A DNA stretch of 64,000 bases from Dendrophyllia cribrosa (Eukaryota; Cnidaria; Anthozoa; Scleractinia; Dendrophylliidae). Location of the stretch: contig JAJLRJ010000005.1 of NCBI GenBank assembly GCA_024195265.1, forward strand, positions 16,629,036-16,693,035, written 5' to 3'. Within the stretch, counting starts at the first letter, position 1; every line of letters starts with the position of its first letter. The notes below the pieces were generated by a model. The model saw nothing but the letters and a program-made list of their open reading frames with translations. It did not search any database and had not been told where the DNA came from. A program made the translations under genes and the position numbers. Below are positions 48,015 to 58,139 of the stretch, in pieces.

Positions 48015-48403
48015 AGTTCCATTATATTGACCAAAATAAATGTCAGAATAATTGTGGCAAAGTGAAAAAGTGAAAAGGGGTTTCCTTAAATTTTAAAAGT
48101 AAATTTGTAAGTAAAGTTTGTCAGTAAATCGGTAAATGAAATGGTAAACTATATTCATTTGACAAAATAATTGTGAAAAAGTGCAAAAAGGTTTTTCTTA
48201 AATTTTTTAAGTAAAGTTTGTTGTAAGTTTGTTGTCAAATCATGTTTTTTTGGTGATTACCATATTCATGGTTCAACGCATTTGACAGCTGTTTATTCCA
48301 AGCAATCAGAATTGAATAGACGCGTCTTGCATAAAATTACTTTATGAGAAGTGATGCTATTATATTTTTTTATGGCCGTATGCATAGCTTGTAATACCGT
48401 CAT

Positions 48404-48711
48404 TTAGAGTGGTTTAAATTTACTAAACCCGTGAAACACTATCTAACAATTAGTGTGTGATAGTCCAAATTAAACAAACGAAAACAATGGAATAGCCCAA
48501 TTTCGATATATTAAAATTCAACTTGAAACAAAAGACATCACTGCGAGGCTTAGGGGAATGATAGTAGGGATTTATATGGTTTATTCCCGTAAGCCTCGTA
48601 GTGATGTCTTTTGTTTCAAGTTGAATTTTAAAATATCGAAATTGGGCTATTGTAGTATAACAGTACGTACTGTTCTACTAACTATTTCACGGGTTAAGTA
48701 AAATCACTCTA
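48404..48711. mobile_element. Palindromic miniature element
   Basis: Long inverted arms: 48492-48553 (from AATAGCCCAATTTCGATATA) and 48589-48651, almost perfect over 60 bp. The outer parts AGAGTGGTTTAAATTTACTA and TTAAGTAAAATCACTCT also pair. Nested in the Polinton relic. Confidence 0.8.
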
Positions 48712-48959
48712 AGATATATCGCTTATCATCAAAGCATAGTTAATAGAACAAACTAGTTATGAAACTCAGTCAGTCCTTTGTTATATGTTTTTGTTATCCA
48801 TTTCTTTTGTTCGTTTGCCTTGACCCTGCACAAAACACAAAAGGTATTGAAATGCATATAAACAACTGACCAGTAGAAACATTTGGGCTCACACGTTAAA
48901 CAAAACAATGTGCAGGGTCACGGTTCGTTCAACATAAAACAAAGCAGCTTTGTACACTC

Positions 48960-49800
48960 TTTTTGAAATTTGTTGAGCTTCATAACCAGTTTGTTCAGTC
49001 TAGTAACTATGATCAAAGCAAGACAATGATACTTTGTTTATTTCATAACTACAGAGTTGATGATTTTTGCTTTGAATAGTATTCTTTTTTTAAATATTTG
49101 ATCTTTATTCATAAGTGTGTTTTTGTTGTTTTTATGGTTGATTTGTTTTTTGGTAATGTATTTTTTAATTCCTTTAGCGGTTTTGCCATTATAATAAATG
49201 TCTGTTATATAGCTGTACATTTTTTATCTTAATCACACAAATTCTGTAATCGATATACCGCATGATTTGTCTTTGAATTTAGCGATTACTTTTCTGTTTG
49301 ATTTATCAATTTGTCAATTTTAAATTCACTGTTATCAAAAAGATGTTTATTCAACCAAAAATTATTGTATACATCTTTTGTTTGTATTTCATATGCTAAT
49401 GGTCCGTGTCTGTGAATAATAATTTTGCTTTATTGCCATATTGTTTCTAAATAAAGTTGTAGTGGAAATCGTACATCAATGTTTTGCTTATATCTAAAAT
49501 AATATACCAATATAAGCTGGACGGTTTAAGGTTAGTGATTCTTTGATTTTGTGTACAGCAACAAGATTTTCATTAAAGATTTTCAGTTACTGCTTACAAA
49601 ACTTGGTCTGGATGTTAATTTCAATAATTTATTTTTGTTAGTGATTAATTGAACATCGACTCGCCTTCTTATATTTTCCATCGTTTTTCCGAATGCACTG
49701 TTGTTCATTAGTTTAAAGAAATCTTTTTCGAAAGTATTTTTGGCTTGGGTTCTTTTTGAGATTAAAGTCTATATACTGCTTAAGCCAAGGAGACTGATTG
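48960..49800 (-). pseudogene. Polinton DNA polymerase B, C-terminal fragments
   Basis: Read on the minus strand from 49800, in shifting frames: [20 protein letters not shown] (polymerase motif B, NSxxGK), LNRPAYIGILF, KAKLLFTDTDHLAYEI (motif C; the usual Ser after DTD is His here), YNNFWLNKHLFDNS, GKTAKGIKKYITKK, and SYEINKVSLSCFDH near the end. The order and words match the C-terminal half of cnidarian Polinton polymerases. Several frameshifts and stops make it non-functional. The exonuclease and motif A half would lie above 49800 and is missing. Confidence 0.75.
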
Positions 49801-50431
49801 AATTGTAATACTCTATGAATTTTTGTTATTTTTAATCCTAGATCCAAATATAGTTGTAAGTTTCTATAATGAAGAATATATTTTTTCTTTATTGTTTAAG
49901 TTTGGAATTATTTTTTTACTTGTCCGATTGATATGTTGTATTTACTTCTTATTTGCTCACAATAATTTAAGGATGTTACTAAAACCGGAAACGGAGAACC
50001 GGGAACTGGAAACGGGGAACGGGGGTCTGGGAAAGAGCAGTCAGCGGTATTCGCCATAAAAGGTAGGTCATTCATGTATGTATGGTTGTTATTGTAAAGA
50101 AAATTTCAAAATGGTGGTCGCAACGAGAAAGCGAACCACAGAGAAAGCAATTATACTTTTCATCTCAGGTAATTACATTTAAAAGGAACTTGGAATCGTA
50201 ACGTTGTGTTTATTTGTGCTTTGTACCTTCTGGCAGAGGCAGTGTATCACCGTTTTTGCAGCGATGAATCGAAACGAATAAAATCGAGATCAATCAAACT
50301 GAAAGCAGTTAAGTGACACCCAGAGCTATGTTTTTATTCCTGATCACATACAACTTAATTGTTTCTAAAACGATTCAAAGGTAAAAAACAAAGCCAGCTG
50401 ATAAATGAACAGTATATTTATTGTCAATTAG

Positions 50432-50560
50432 TTAAGGTGATTCCCTAGTTTTGCATTGCGCATCACAACTGCGCATAATAAATTGCGTCATTTGTGCCAT
50501 TCTCGTCCCCAGAGCCTTCGTTTCGTTTGGTCAGCGGAAAAAACGAAGGGCTCTGGTAAC
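50432..50560. mobile_element. Left-end remnant of a TTAA element plus hairpin
   Basis: TTAAGGTGATTCCCTAG at 50432 looks like the left end of a TTAA element, but no matching right end was found. At 50507-50558, CCAGAGCCTTCGTTTCG and CGAAGGGCTCTGG form a hairpin ending where the minisatellite begins. Confidence 0.45.
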
Positions 50561-50565
50561 AGTGC

Positions 50566-51735
50566 CTTCCGTCTTCACCGGTGGGATACTCATAATAACT
50601 CCCCGCACTGATCAGTCATCACCGGTGGGATACTCATAATAACTCACTGCACCAACAGTCTTCACCGGTGGGATACTCATGCATTTTAATAACTCATTAC
50701 ACTAATCAGTCTTCACTGGTGGGATACTCATAATAACTCCCCGCACTGATCAGTCATCACCGGTGGGATACTCGTAATAACTCACTGCACCAACAGTCTT
50801 CACCGGTGGGATACTCATGCATTTTAATAACTCATTACACTAATCAGTCTTCACCGGTGGGATACTCATAATAACTCACTGCACTAAGCAGTCTTCACCG
50901 GTGGGATACTCATGCATTTTAATAACTCATTACACTGATCAGTCTTCACTGGTGGGATACTCATAATAACTCACTGCACTAAGCAGTCTTCACCAGTGGG
51001 ATACTCATAATAACTCCCCGCACTGATCAGTCTTCACCGGTGGGATACTCATAATAACTCCCCGCACTGGTTAGTCTTCACCGGTGGGATACTCATAATA
51101 ACTCACTGCACTAAGCAGTCTTTACCGGTGGGATACTTATGCATTTTAATAACTCATAACACTGATCAGTCTTCACTGGTGGGATACTCATAATAACTCA
51201 CTGCACTAAGCAGTCTTCACCGGTGGGATACTCATAATAACTCACTGCACTAAGAAGTCGTTTCTGATGGGATACTCATGCATTTTAATAACTCATAACA
51301 CTGATCAGTCTTCACCGGTGGGATACTCATAATAATTCACTGCACCAACAGTCTTCACCAGTGGGATACTCATGCATTTTGACAACTCGATCGATCAATA
51401 CACTAGTCAGTCTTCACCTGTGGGATACTCATAATAACTCACTGCACTAAGCAGTCGTCACCGGTGGGATACTCATAATAACTCCCCGCACTGATCAGTC
51501 ATCACCGGTGGGATACTCATAATAACTCACTGCACCAACAGTCTTCACCGGTGGGATACTCATGCATTTTAATAACTCATTACACTAATCAGTCTTCACC
51601 GGTGGGATACTCATAATAACTCACTGCACTAAGCAGTCTTCACCGGTGGGATACTCATAATAACTCACTGCACTAATCAGTCTTCACCAGTGGGATACTC
51701 ATGCATTTAAACAACTCGTTGCCCTGAACAGTCTT
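50566..51735. repeat. Minisatellite, about 25 copies in two interleaved length classes
   Basis: The core CTTCACCGGTGGGATACTCA recurs about 25 times. Two unit types alternate: a 44-bp type continuing TAATAACTCACTGCACTAAG (variant TAATAACTCCCCGCACTGAT) and a longer type of about 51 bp continuing TGCATTTTAATAACTCATTA. Order is non-random, with pairs and triplets repeated as blocks (for example 50611-50715 and 51490-51590). This indicates growth by larger segmental duplications. Nested in the Polinton relic. Confidence 0.95.
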
Positions 51736-52667
51736 AACCGGTCTACTACTAATTTGCTGTAATGAGGCGTGGGATTGCAAAAAATTAGACATACACTATT
51801 AAAAATCCATAAAAAAGGGCCGATGGTAAACGCCAAAACATTTTCTGCAATCCCGCACCACGCCCCCAATTTAAATGGAATATTCCTAAACAACGCAATA
51901 TGCCGTACCCCGGCGGCAAAACCTTAGAATTCCACGGCGAAGTACCCCGTAATGCTACCCGAACGAAAATAAACTGACGATGCTAAACAAACGCCGATAA
52001 AAGGACATGCAAAGGGCGACGACAAAAGCAATGACAAAAGCCACCATGAAAGCAATTACAAAGCCGCAATAAACTTAAATGGCACGAACTTGAAAACTAT
52101 GCCAAAGAAAGCGCGCGGAATGTATAACAAACACCGAAGTAACAAAAGGCTACCGGTAAACACGATAAAGCTATGCAAATCCACGTGGCGTCAAGAACGA
52201 AACCATAAATGATAGTGTAAAAATGGCCGTCTCGAAGGAAAAGATGCAAACTACGCCGGGAAGCAAAAAACTAGCGGGTATCCAAGGGATACAAAAACGG
52301 AATAAACTCTAGCGCTGCAAGACTAACCGGATACCCCAAAAATTACCTCATCTGCAGCTCCAAGTGCCGAAACCGGCTCTGGTTACAATGCTGGCGCCGG
52401 AGGAGGATTAACTGCAGGTTCTGGGTTATCAAAGCACCTTGAACGGTCAGGGCAGCGTCAGAAACGGGTGGACGAGGAAGAACACAGTCGGCCATAGCGC
52501 TGGTGGCGGTTGACGATTAGACACTAAGCGAAAGTTGACTGTCGTCCCGGAGTACCGATGAAATGACCACGTTTTAGGCGGAGCGACCAAATTAATATAC
52601 TCTGGGAGCGCAAAGCATTACTACCACTACAAGCGTGCGCAATCACGGGGGAATGCGAAGAGATTAC
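51736..52667. other. Unusual A/C-rich stretch, no gene
   Basis: A small hairpin (GGCGTGGGATTGCA / TGCAATCCCGCACCACGCC, 51768-51866) is followed by about 750 bp with a loose recurring theme such as GACAAAAGCAATGAC, AAAGCCACCATGAAAGCAAT and TACAAAGCCGCAATAAAC. It has no open frame and a base composition unlike its AT-rich surroundings. Origin unknown. Confidence 0.4.
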
Positions 52668-53392
52668 TTAAGGTTACAGTGTACCTTCAGATCGAAAATT
52701 TATTGAAAATTTTTTTTTGGCGTCAAAATAAAGTTTACAGAATGAACTTTCATCCAAAAAAAATTATCGAAAAATAGTGAAAATTGACGGAGAAATGACG
52801 GTATAACTTTTGTGGGCGGAGTTTGTTTATGAAGCGATATGTTTTTCTAAGCGCTGTTTTCTCAAAGTTAATTTTTCGCTTGTAGGGGACACTTTAAAGA
52901 GCTACAACTCAAAGGGAATTTGTTCGATTTTCCTCAAATTTGGACAGAAGCTTGGCTAACATATAATCAACAAAAACCTATCGGCGAATTTCTTATTTCC
53001 GAAAACTTTTTCGTTAAGAGCCATTTCCGTGCGATCACTCCAACTTTTTTTCTCCCTTTTTCGAAAATATTCTGTAACTTTTCAATGCAATTGAATATGG
53101 GAAATCGCCGACACGTTTTTTAGCGCTTCGTGTCCGGAAACCCGAGAACAAATCAAATTAGCAAAATACAATAATCGCTTTGAGTTATAGCGTTTGAAAG
53201 CTGATTCGGACGTTCGAATTTAGACGTCGTAAAAAATTCGATAATTCATTTTCTTACCAAATGGTTTCCAAATTTAGATAGCCAGCTTTATAAGCTTTAA
53301 TTTGATATTTGGGTTTAGGTATATTAAGTGTAATCTTAAGACGCTAGAGCTGTTATACTGGAGACACCCCCGAAGGTACACTGTAACCTTAA
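52668..53392. mobile_element. TTAA-flanked non-autonomous DNA transposon
   Basis: TTAA then GGTTACAGTGTACCTTC (52672-52688), with a perfect 17-bp reverse complement (53372-53388) followed by TTAA. No coding sequence. Third example here of TTAA plus GG-starting inverted ends. Confidence 0.85.
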
Positions 53393-53446
53393 ACTTCCGC
53401 TATGAGCTAATTAATTATGCAGCGAGAATAGTAAAATGGGATATCT

Positions 53447-53593
53447 GGCCCCGGTTGTTCAAAAGGCGGATAGCGCTATCCACCGTATAAATCACTATCC
53501 AGCGGATAACACAATGGATTTTGTTAATACTTATCCACTGGATAGTGATTTATCCGGTGGATAGCGCTATCCACCTTTTGAACAACCCTGGCC
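53447..53593. mobile_element. Short palindromic element with GGTTGTTCAAAAGG ends
   Basis: GGTTGTTCAAAAGGCGGATA then GCGCTATCCACC and its near-perfect reverse complement ending CCTTTTGAACAACCCTGGCC. The arms are about 70 bp with hardly any loop. The ends resemble those of 13744-14303. It lies between two TTAA elements. Confidence 0.85.
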
Positions 53594-53635
53594 TGGAACA
53601 CAGTCGAATGTGGCTTCTGAAGTGTTTGATTCACC

Positions 53636-54299
53636 TTAAGGACGTTCGCGCGAAAATCTTCTAACATTGATTTTTTTATAAAACTTTTGCTACAGCTAGG
53701 TTATGAGTTACTCGTGTCAGAAATGCAAAAAAATGAGGGGGTCACCGACTTCGTTTCTGAGATAAGCTATCTGAAAGGCGACCCTAATTTTGAAAAATTG
53801 GTCTTCCTTACGGGATGTGACCCCAATGTCTGTTAGTCTAAAAATATTGCAAATGAATCTCTAAAATGCAACTTTCTTTCCCAAATCTTATGCTAGTAGG
53901 TCTGATCAGTAAATTCATTCAACTGGTGACGTTCCTTGAAGTAAACTTCATCTTTAAACGACAGCAATTGCAAACTCTGACAGCCGCAAGTTGGCAGGAT
54001 TCGATGGCGCGGGGGTAGAGAAATGGAAAAAAATTAAACTTCCTACATTGATTTTTTGTTCATTTTTTCACAATCTGTAGAGAATAGGCAAAGAAAATTA
54101 TCTATGAAAAAAAAATTGGGGGTCACCGACCATCCAAGCGAGTTAAATCTAAGCAAAGTTAACGCAACCGCTATCAACCCTTTATGTGCTTAGATTTCTT
54201 CTCCTGCGCGCGCGCTCGTGCATGACGTAGCATGGCGTTGCGACATGAATTGCGTGCGCAGAAAGGATGCGCATAAACAATTAGCGCGAACGTCCTTAA
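53636..54299. mobile_element. TTAA-flanked non-autonomous DNA transposon
   Basis: TTAA then GGACGTTCGCGC at the left, and a perfect 12-bp reverse complement GCGCGAACGTCC then TTAA at the right. The interior is unrelated to the neighbouring TTAA element apart from the shared end style. Confidence 0.75.
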
Positions 54300-54775
54300 A
54301 TCTTTGAAAAGAACAAAATGGTGATGGAAACTGATCTGGATTTAAATGGTAAAAACATAATTGGTAAACAAAAACTAAAAAGTAAATTCATATTTTTACG
54401 TAACTACACAAAAAATAAGAATAGTCACCCTTTTTATTATGGATAATAAACCCAGTCAGGGTATGAAAAAATATGGGTTCTAATTAATAATACCACATTT
54501 ATTCCTCAAAACTAGGACAAGACATCAAATAAACTAAAATTTTACTTTCAACACTCCATTAAATTTAAGGGAACTCAACCAAGATCAAAAAATACAAATC
54601 AAATTAATCACAATTATATTTAATGAAAACAATCATAGTATTGGATATTTTTCTTATAATTGTCAATTCTGTGCACTTTATGAAGAGTTTTAATATATGA
54701 CCAATTTGTTAACAGTATTTATCATATACAACAAAAGAGATATTAATAATAAATATAATCTAAATATATAATATA

Positions 54776-55262
54776 ATGACTAAAACAGACATCTTGAATT
54801 TTAATCATATTGATAAGGATATCAACCAGGAAAAAGTATCTGAAATCAAAGCGTTGAATACATTTTATCATAAACGCTTTTGGTGTTATAAGAAGGCTTT
54901 CAAATGTTTCAAGAGATTGAATTTCATTATAAATATAACTTCATCGGGCTTAGTTGTTACTGGCACAATAGTCGGTGAAGTTACATTAAATCCTGTTATA
55001 TTAGGGACTATTTCTGGAGCTGTACTAGTGCTTTAAAAAGTAAGTATGAAATTAAGGATTATAAAAAGAAAATCGAAATGTCTAAATTTGTTTTCACAAT
55101 ATATGAAAAAGTATTAGTTGATTTACGGTATTCTTTAAGAGGAAATCAATTTAACCATACCGTATTTATAAATGAAATGAGGCTGATTGATGAAATAATT
55201 ATTGATCTATCCCTCTTGCCGATAAATTCGATAAATATTACAATAAAAAATTTACTGATTAA
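54776..55262 (+). pseudogene. Polinton-associated membrane protein gene, frameshifted
   Basis: An 86-codon frame starts MTKTDILNFNHIDKDINQ, with KALNTFYHKRFWCYKKA and a hydrophobic segment ITSSGLVVTGTIVGEVTL ... LGTISGAVLVL, one or two membrane spans. A frameshift at about 55034 leads into KSKYEIKDYKKKIEMSKFVF then TIYEKVLVDLRYSLRG. A second shift leads to DKYYNKKFTD and a stop at about 55262. Proteins of this look accompany cnidarian Polinton relics in my recollection; the role is unknown. It is convergent with the VLTF3-like gene. Confidence 0.5.
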
Positions 55263-55785
55263 GAATTTTTGTTATTTTATCACCTATTTCATACACAATC
55301 AACAACCAATAAATTTGATTATATTCACTGGTCTTTTTGGATTTGGATTTTTCATATTTTATTTTATAGTTTAATTTATTTAAAATTTTATTAATTAAAA
55401 ATTTGATTGATATCATTCTTTTTCGTTTTCCATTCAATTTATCCATTATATTATCAATTTAACAAAAAAATACGAAATATTTTATCTTTGTCAGATACTA
55501 ATATCTGTATCTTATTTTCTACTATACTATGGTCTAAAACATTATTAATGTGATGTTGTCTCTGGTACTCTTTCTTTTAATACTATACATATCCTCATAA
55601 AAATCTAAATACTTGTTTTCAAATGTTAAATTCTCAACTTGAGCACAGTTTTTACATAATTTCACGCCAGATGTTTCAACTAAAGATATATTATCACAAC
55701 AATCTTCATTTTCTTTCTTGACTCTATTAGATATTTATTTATCGCAAAACGGGCAAACTATATATATATTCTTCATTTTTCAATT
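55252..55785 (-). pseudogene. Probable VLTF3-like late transcription factor gene, decayed
   Basis: Read on the minus strand: MKNIYIVCPFCDK, a TAA, then KKENEDCCDN, VKLCKNCAQ (zinc-binding Cys pairs) and KYLDFYEDMYSIKRKST. After a gap come NGKRKRMISIKFLINKILNK and YWLLIVYEIGDKITKILNQ. The Cys-pair N-terminus followed by the RKRMISIKF and YW...GDKI blocks resembles poxvirus-type VLTF3-like proteins encoded by some Polintons and related viruses. Stops and a missing middle show it is dead. Family call is moderate. Confidence 0.45.
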
Positions 55786-55965
55786 CCTCATGAATAGTTT
55801 TGTCACGCATCCTATATATACATTTTATTAAGATAATAATTATTTCAAATAAATAAGGACAAACTTTACTCACAAACTTACTTTTAAAATTTAAGGAAAC
55901 CCCTCTTCACTTTTTCACTTTTGCTACAATTATTCTGTCATTTATTTTGGTCAATATATTGAACT

Positions 55966-56537
55966 ATTCAAAATAAGATCCTTTTCATGACCACAATTAA
56001 TTTACGCATGGCTAAGTACATGGAACAACTTAGCCTCTTCGCAATTTTTTCGTTAGCTCTATATTTGTTGGCTGTCTTAACTGCAAGCTTGGAGAAACTT
56101 GAGGCTGCTGGACTTCCTCGTGAAGCGGTTTGATGCGCGGCGTTAACATGAGTTGAAATAGCTTGATCTTCACTTCTTTAAAACACTTTTGGCTGCCATT
56201 ACACTCGCATCTTAACGAATACTTAGTCGCATCGTCTGGACGAGTAGCAAAGGCACTTTCCGTCCACCAAATTCCATTTTTTCGTCCCTTAAAATATGCA
56301 GATGCAAAGGCTTTTGCTCACTCAGAAAACGCAAAACTCGTATCTGATTGAGGGAGTTCCAGTTAAGTATTCTAAAACTCTATACGAAGAAATGTTTTAA
56401 CAGCTTTTACTTAATAGGCCTTTTAAATTCAAATATTACTAATAAGTTCAATTACAGTCAAAAGTTAGTTCGATTTACTCCGCCGATCAGTACCGGCCCA
56501 GGTAATCTCTTAGAGACGGACACTAAAAGGAAATTCA
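55966..56537. other. Gap between Polinton relic and unknown gene
   Basis: One short open stretch on the plus strand, about 56021-56133, reads MEQLSLFAIFSLALYLLAVL then TASLEKLEAAGLPREAV. It is too short to judge. No other feature was recognised. Confidence 0.35.
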
Positions 56538-56561
56538 TTAATTTTTTAAATTCATACTCAC

Positions 56562-56921
56562 AATTTCCACGAGCTTGCTACCAGGGTCGATGGCGTGTTT
56601 TTTAGTTGGAGTCATTTTAAGCTCCTCGTCCCCCAATCCTAGCTGTCGGCCCAATTCCCGAAGATTCTCTAAGTTGACAGCGTCCTTTCCAAGGTGAAAC
56701 GACAGATGCAATTTTAAGCTCCAGTAGATGTCTGTAAATTGTTTTCTCAGTCCCTCCGGTAAATCTTTCTTTTTATTTCTCTTAGTGCATTCTTTAACAA
56801 GCTCCAATAGAAGATTACACATACCAATAACATCTCTTTCCAGCGTGTCCTTTGTTTTCGAATTCCCTCTTACTATTTCTGTTATGTACTGTTGGACGTG
56901 TTTATCTGTAGGAGACGACAT
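56562..56921 (-). CDS. First exon of an unrecognised gene
   Basis: Starts MSSPTDKHVQQYITEIVRGN at 56921 and runs 120 codons to an excellent donor (ATT then GTGAGTATG) at 56562, phase 0. It is mostly predicted helical, with Lys-rich stretches (ECTKRNKKKD) and a C-terminal GRQLGLGDEELKMTP. No known domain was recognised. Later exons should lie at lower coordinates but were not found; the region below is occupied by the Polinton relic, so the gene may be truncated. Codon use looks host-like. Its upstream side holds the long-inverted-repeat element starting at 57094. Confidence 0.45.
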
Positions 56922-57651
56922 TTCAGCCTAAATACAGTTAAAGATTGTGCGGAACCTATAAATATTATGCACCAACTATAGAGCCTTGCGAGGTAGAGCT
57001 TAATTAATTAACTTTCGCTTATCGAACGCAATCAAGCAAATAAGTTTTGCCAAACTAATCGAACCCACTAGAATTATTTGGATCAGTTGTCACCTGGGCG
57101 CTGAAAAGAATGGGCGGTGCAACGCGCCCACAGCGCTTGGGCGATGTGTGATGCGGAGCGAGACTGGGCCGAGCGCCCTCGAGAGAGCCGGAGTTAAAAA
57201 ATGGTGGCAAATGGAGATCGATGGCTGATGAAGAAAAGGGATCGCTGCAAGAAAACGGTACAAGATATCCACTTAATGTTTTCGACATGAAGATTTCGAT
57301 GTATTTTCAAAGCTGTAGGCGAGAAAGAACGGGTTTTATACTGTAACATTATCACGAATTATTTAAAATAAAACGAGCTTGTTAGAAATGCGTTACGCAA
57401 AATGTTTGCACGCAAAAACTAAAACATTAATTCCCTGCGAATTATGAAAGTAAACGGCTAAATGTTAAGAGTATAGATAGAGGACCTTTTCGTCTTTCAT
57501 CCGTGTAAATTTCGTTTTTGAACTTTTTTGAACTTTTTTAGACTAGAAAAATTCAATTCCCTTATTTTTGAACCATTAAAGCAATCAGCAAGACAGATTT
57601 GACAAAACGAAGGCACAGAAACAGGCAAAATTATTTATTGATGAAGTATTA

Positions 57652-57773
57652 CTTAATAGATAATTACTGAGGCTCAAAGCATTATTGGGTATAATGCAGG
57701 CAGCTGAGGCCATAGGCCGAAGCTGCCTGCATTATACCCAATAATGCTGTGAGCCGAAGTAATTATCTATTAT
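57652..57773. mobile_element. Palindromic miniature insertion in the left TIR
   Basis: AATAGATAATTACTGAGGCT and onward pairs with GAGCCGAAGTAATTATCTAT; the arms are about 55 bp with a tiny loop at GGCCATAGGCC. The right TIR lacks it, so it is younger than the TIR pair. Confidence 0.85.
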
Positions 57774-57785
57774 AATTATTGACCC

Positions 57786-57998
57786 TCATAAAATCCTATT
57801 GTTCTCTCTCTGCATTACATCGGCGATTTCAGTCGCTTCCACATTGAGGTTTTGGTACACCAACAATGAAATTAGCATATATTGTCTTCTGGTGGTAGAA
57901 ATTGCGTAATCATTTTTCTTTCCCCATTCAATCATTGTTAACACCTTGTAAAGATGATGTAACTTTGCGTATCTGTCGTGGAAATTTTCGTATTTCAC
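57786..57998 (-). other. Short open frame ending within the left TIR
   Basis: A frame of about 70 codons containing LHHLYKVLTMIEWGKKND, STTRRQYMLISLLVYQN and EIADVMQRENNRIL before TGA. The right TIR encodes a matching tail, EIADIMQRENNRIL and TGA, on the plus strand (60028-60071) behind a good acceptor (ACCTTCTCAG). It is divergent from the recombinase gene, and conservation of the tail in both TIRs hints at a real exon. Function unknown. Confidence 0.35.
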
Positions 57999-58139
57999 CT
58001 ACATGAATGAACGGTGTTATTGAATTTCATGTAAATGACGACAAGGTCATTTGCATAGTATATAACGCAATGTATTTGGTCATTTTGAGTTGTTTGTTGG
58101 AAGGCATAGCTTGGCTTACATTACCTGTTTTGAAGCTCG

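Larger units (their letters stand above)
48015..55965. mobile_element. Polinton/Maverick relic with AG...CT terminal inverted repeats
   Basis: An inverted repeat of about 108 bp, 48015-48122 and 55858-55965, begins AGTTC and contains TTCCTTAAATTTTAAAAGTA; the outer ends are AG...CT as in Polintons. A partial second copy of the TIR motif follows the left end at 48158-48230. Inside are PolB fragments (-), a probable VLTF3-like gene (-) and a membrane protein gene (+). At 8 kb it is about half the usual Polinton length, and integrase, ATPase and capsid genes were not found, so much has been lost. A 6-bp target duplication is not evident (AAAAAT versus ATTCAA). It was later invaded by foldback elements and a minisatellite. 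Confidence 0.7.

Noticed and set aside
50566..51735. CRISPR-like array of regularly spaced repeats
   Set aside because: There are no unique spacers; both repeat and intervening bases recur from unit to unit, so it is a minisatellite in eukaryotic DNA.
55252..55374. C-terminal part of a plus-strand frame rich in Phe and Ile
   Set aside because: It is the antisense of the YEIGDKITKILNQ block of the VLTF3-like gene; the plus-strand gene ends by frameshift before it.
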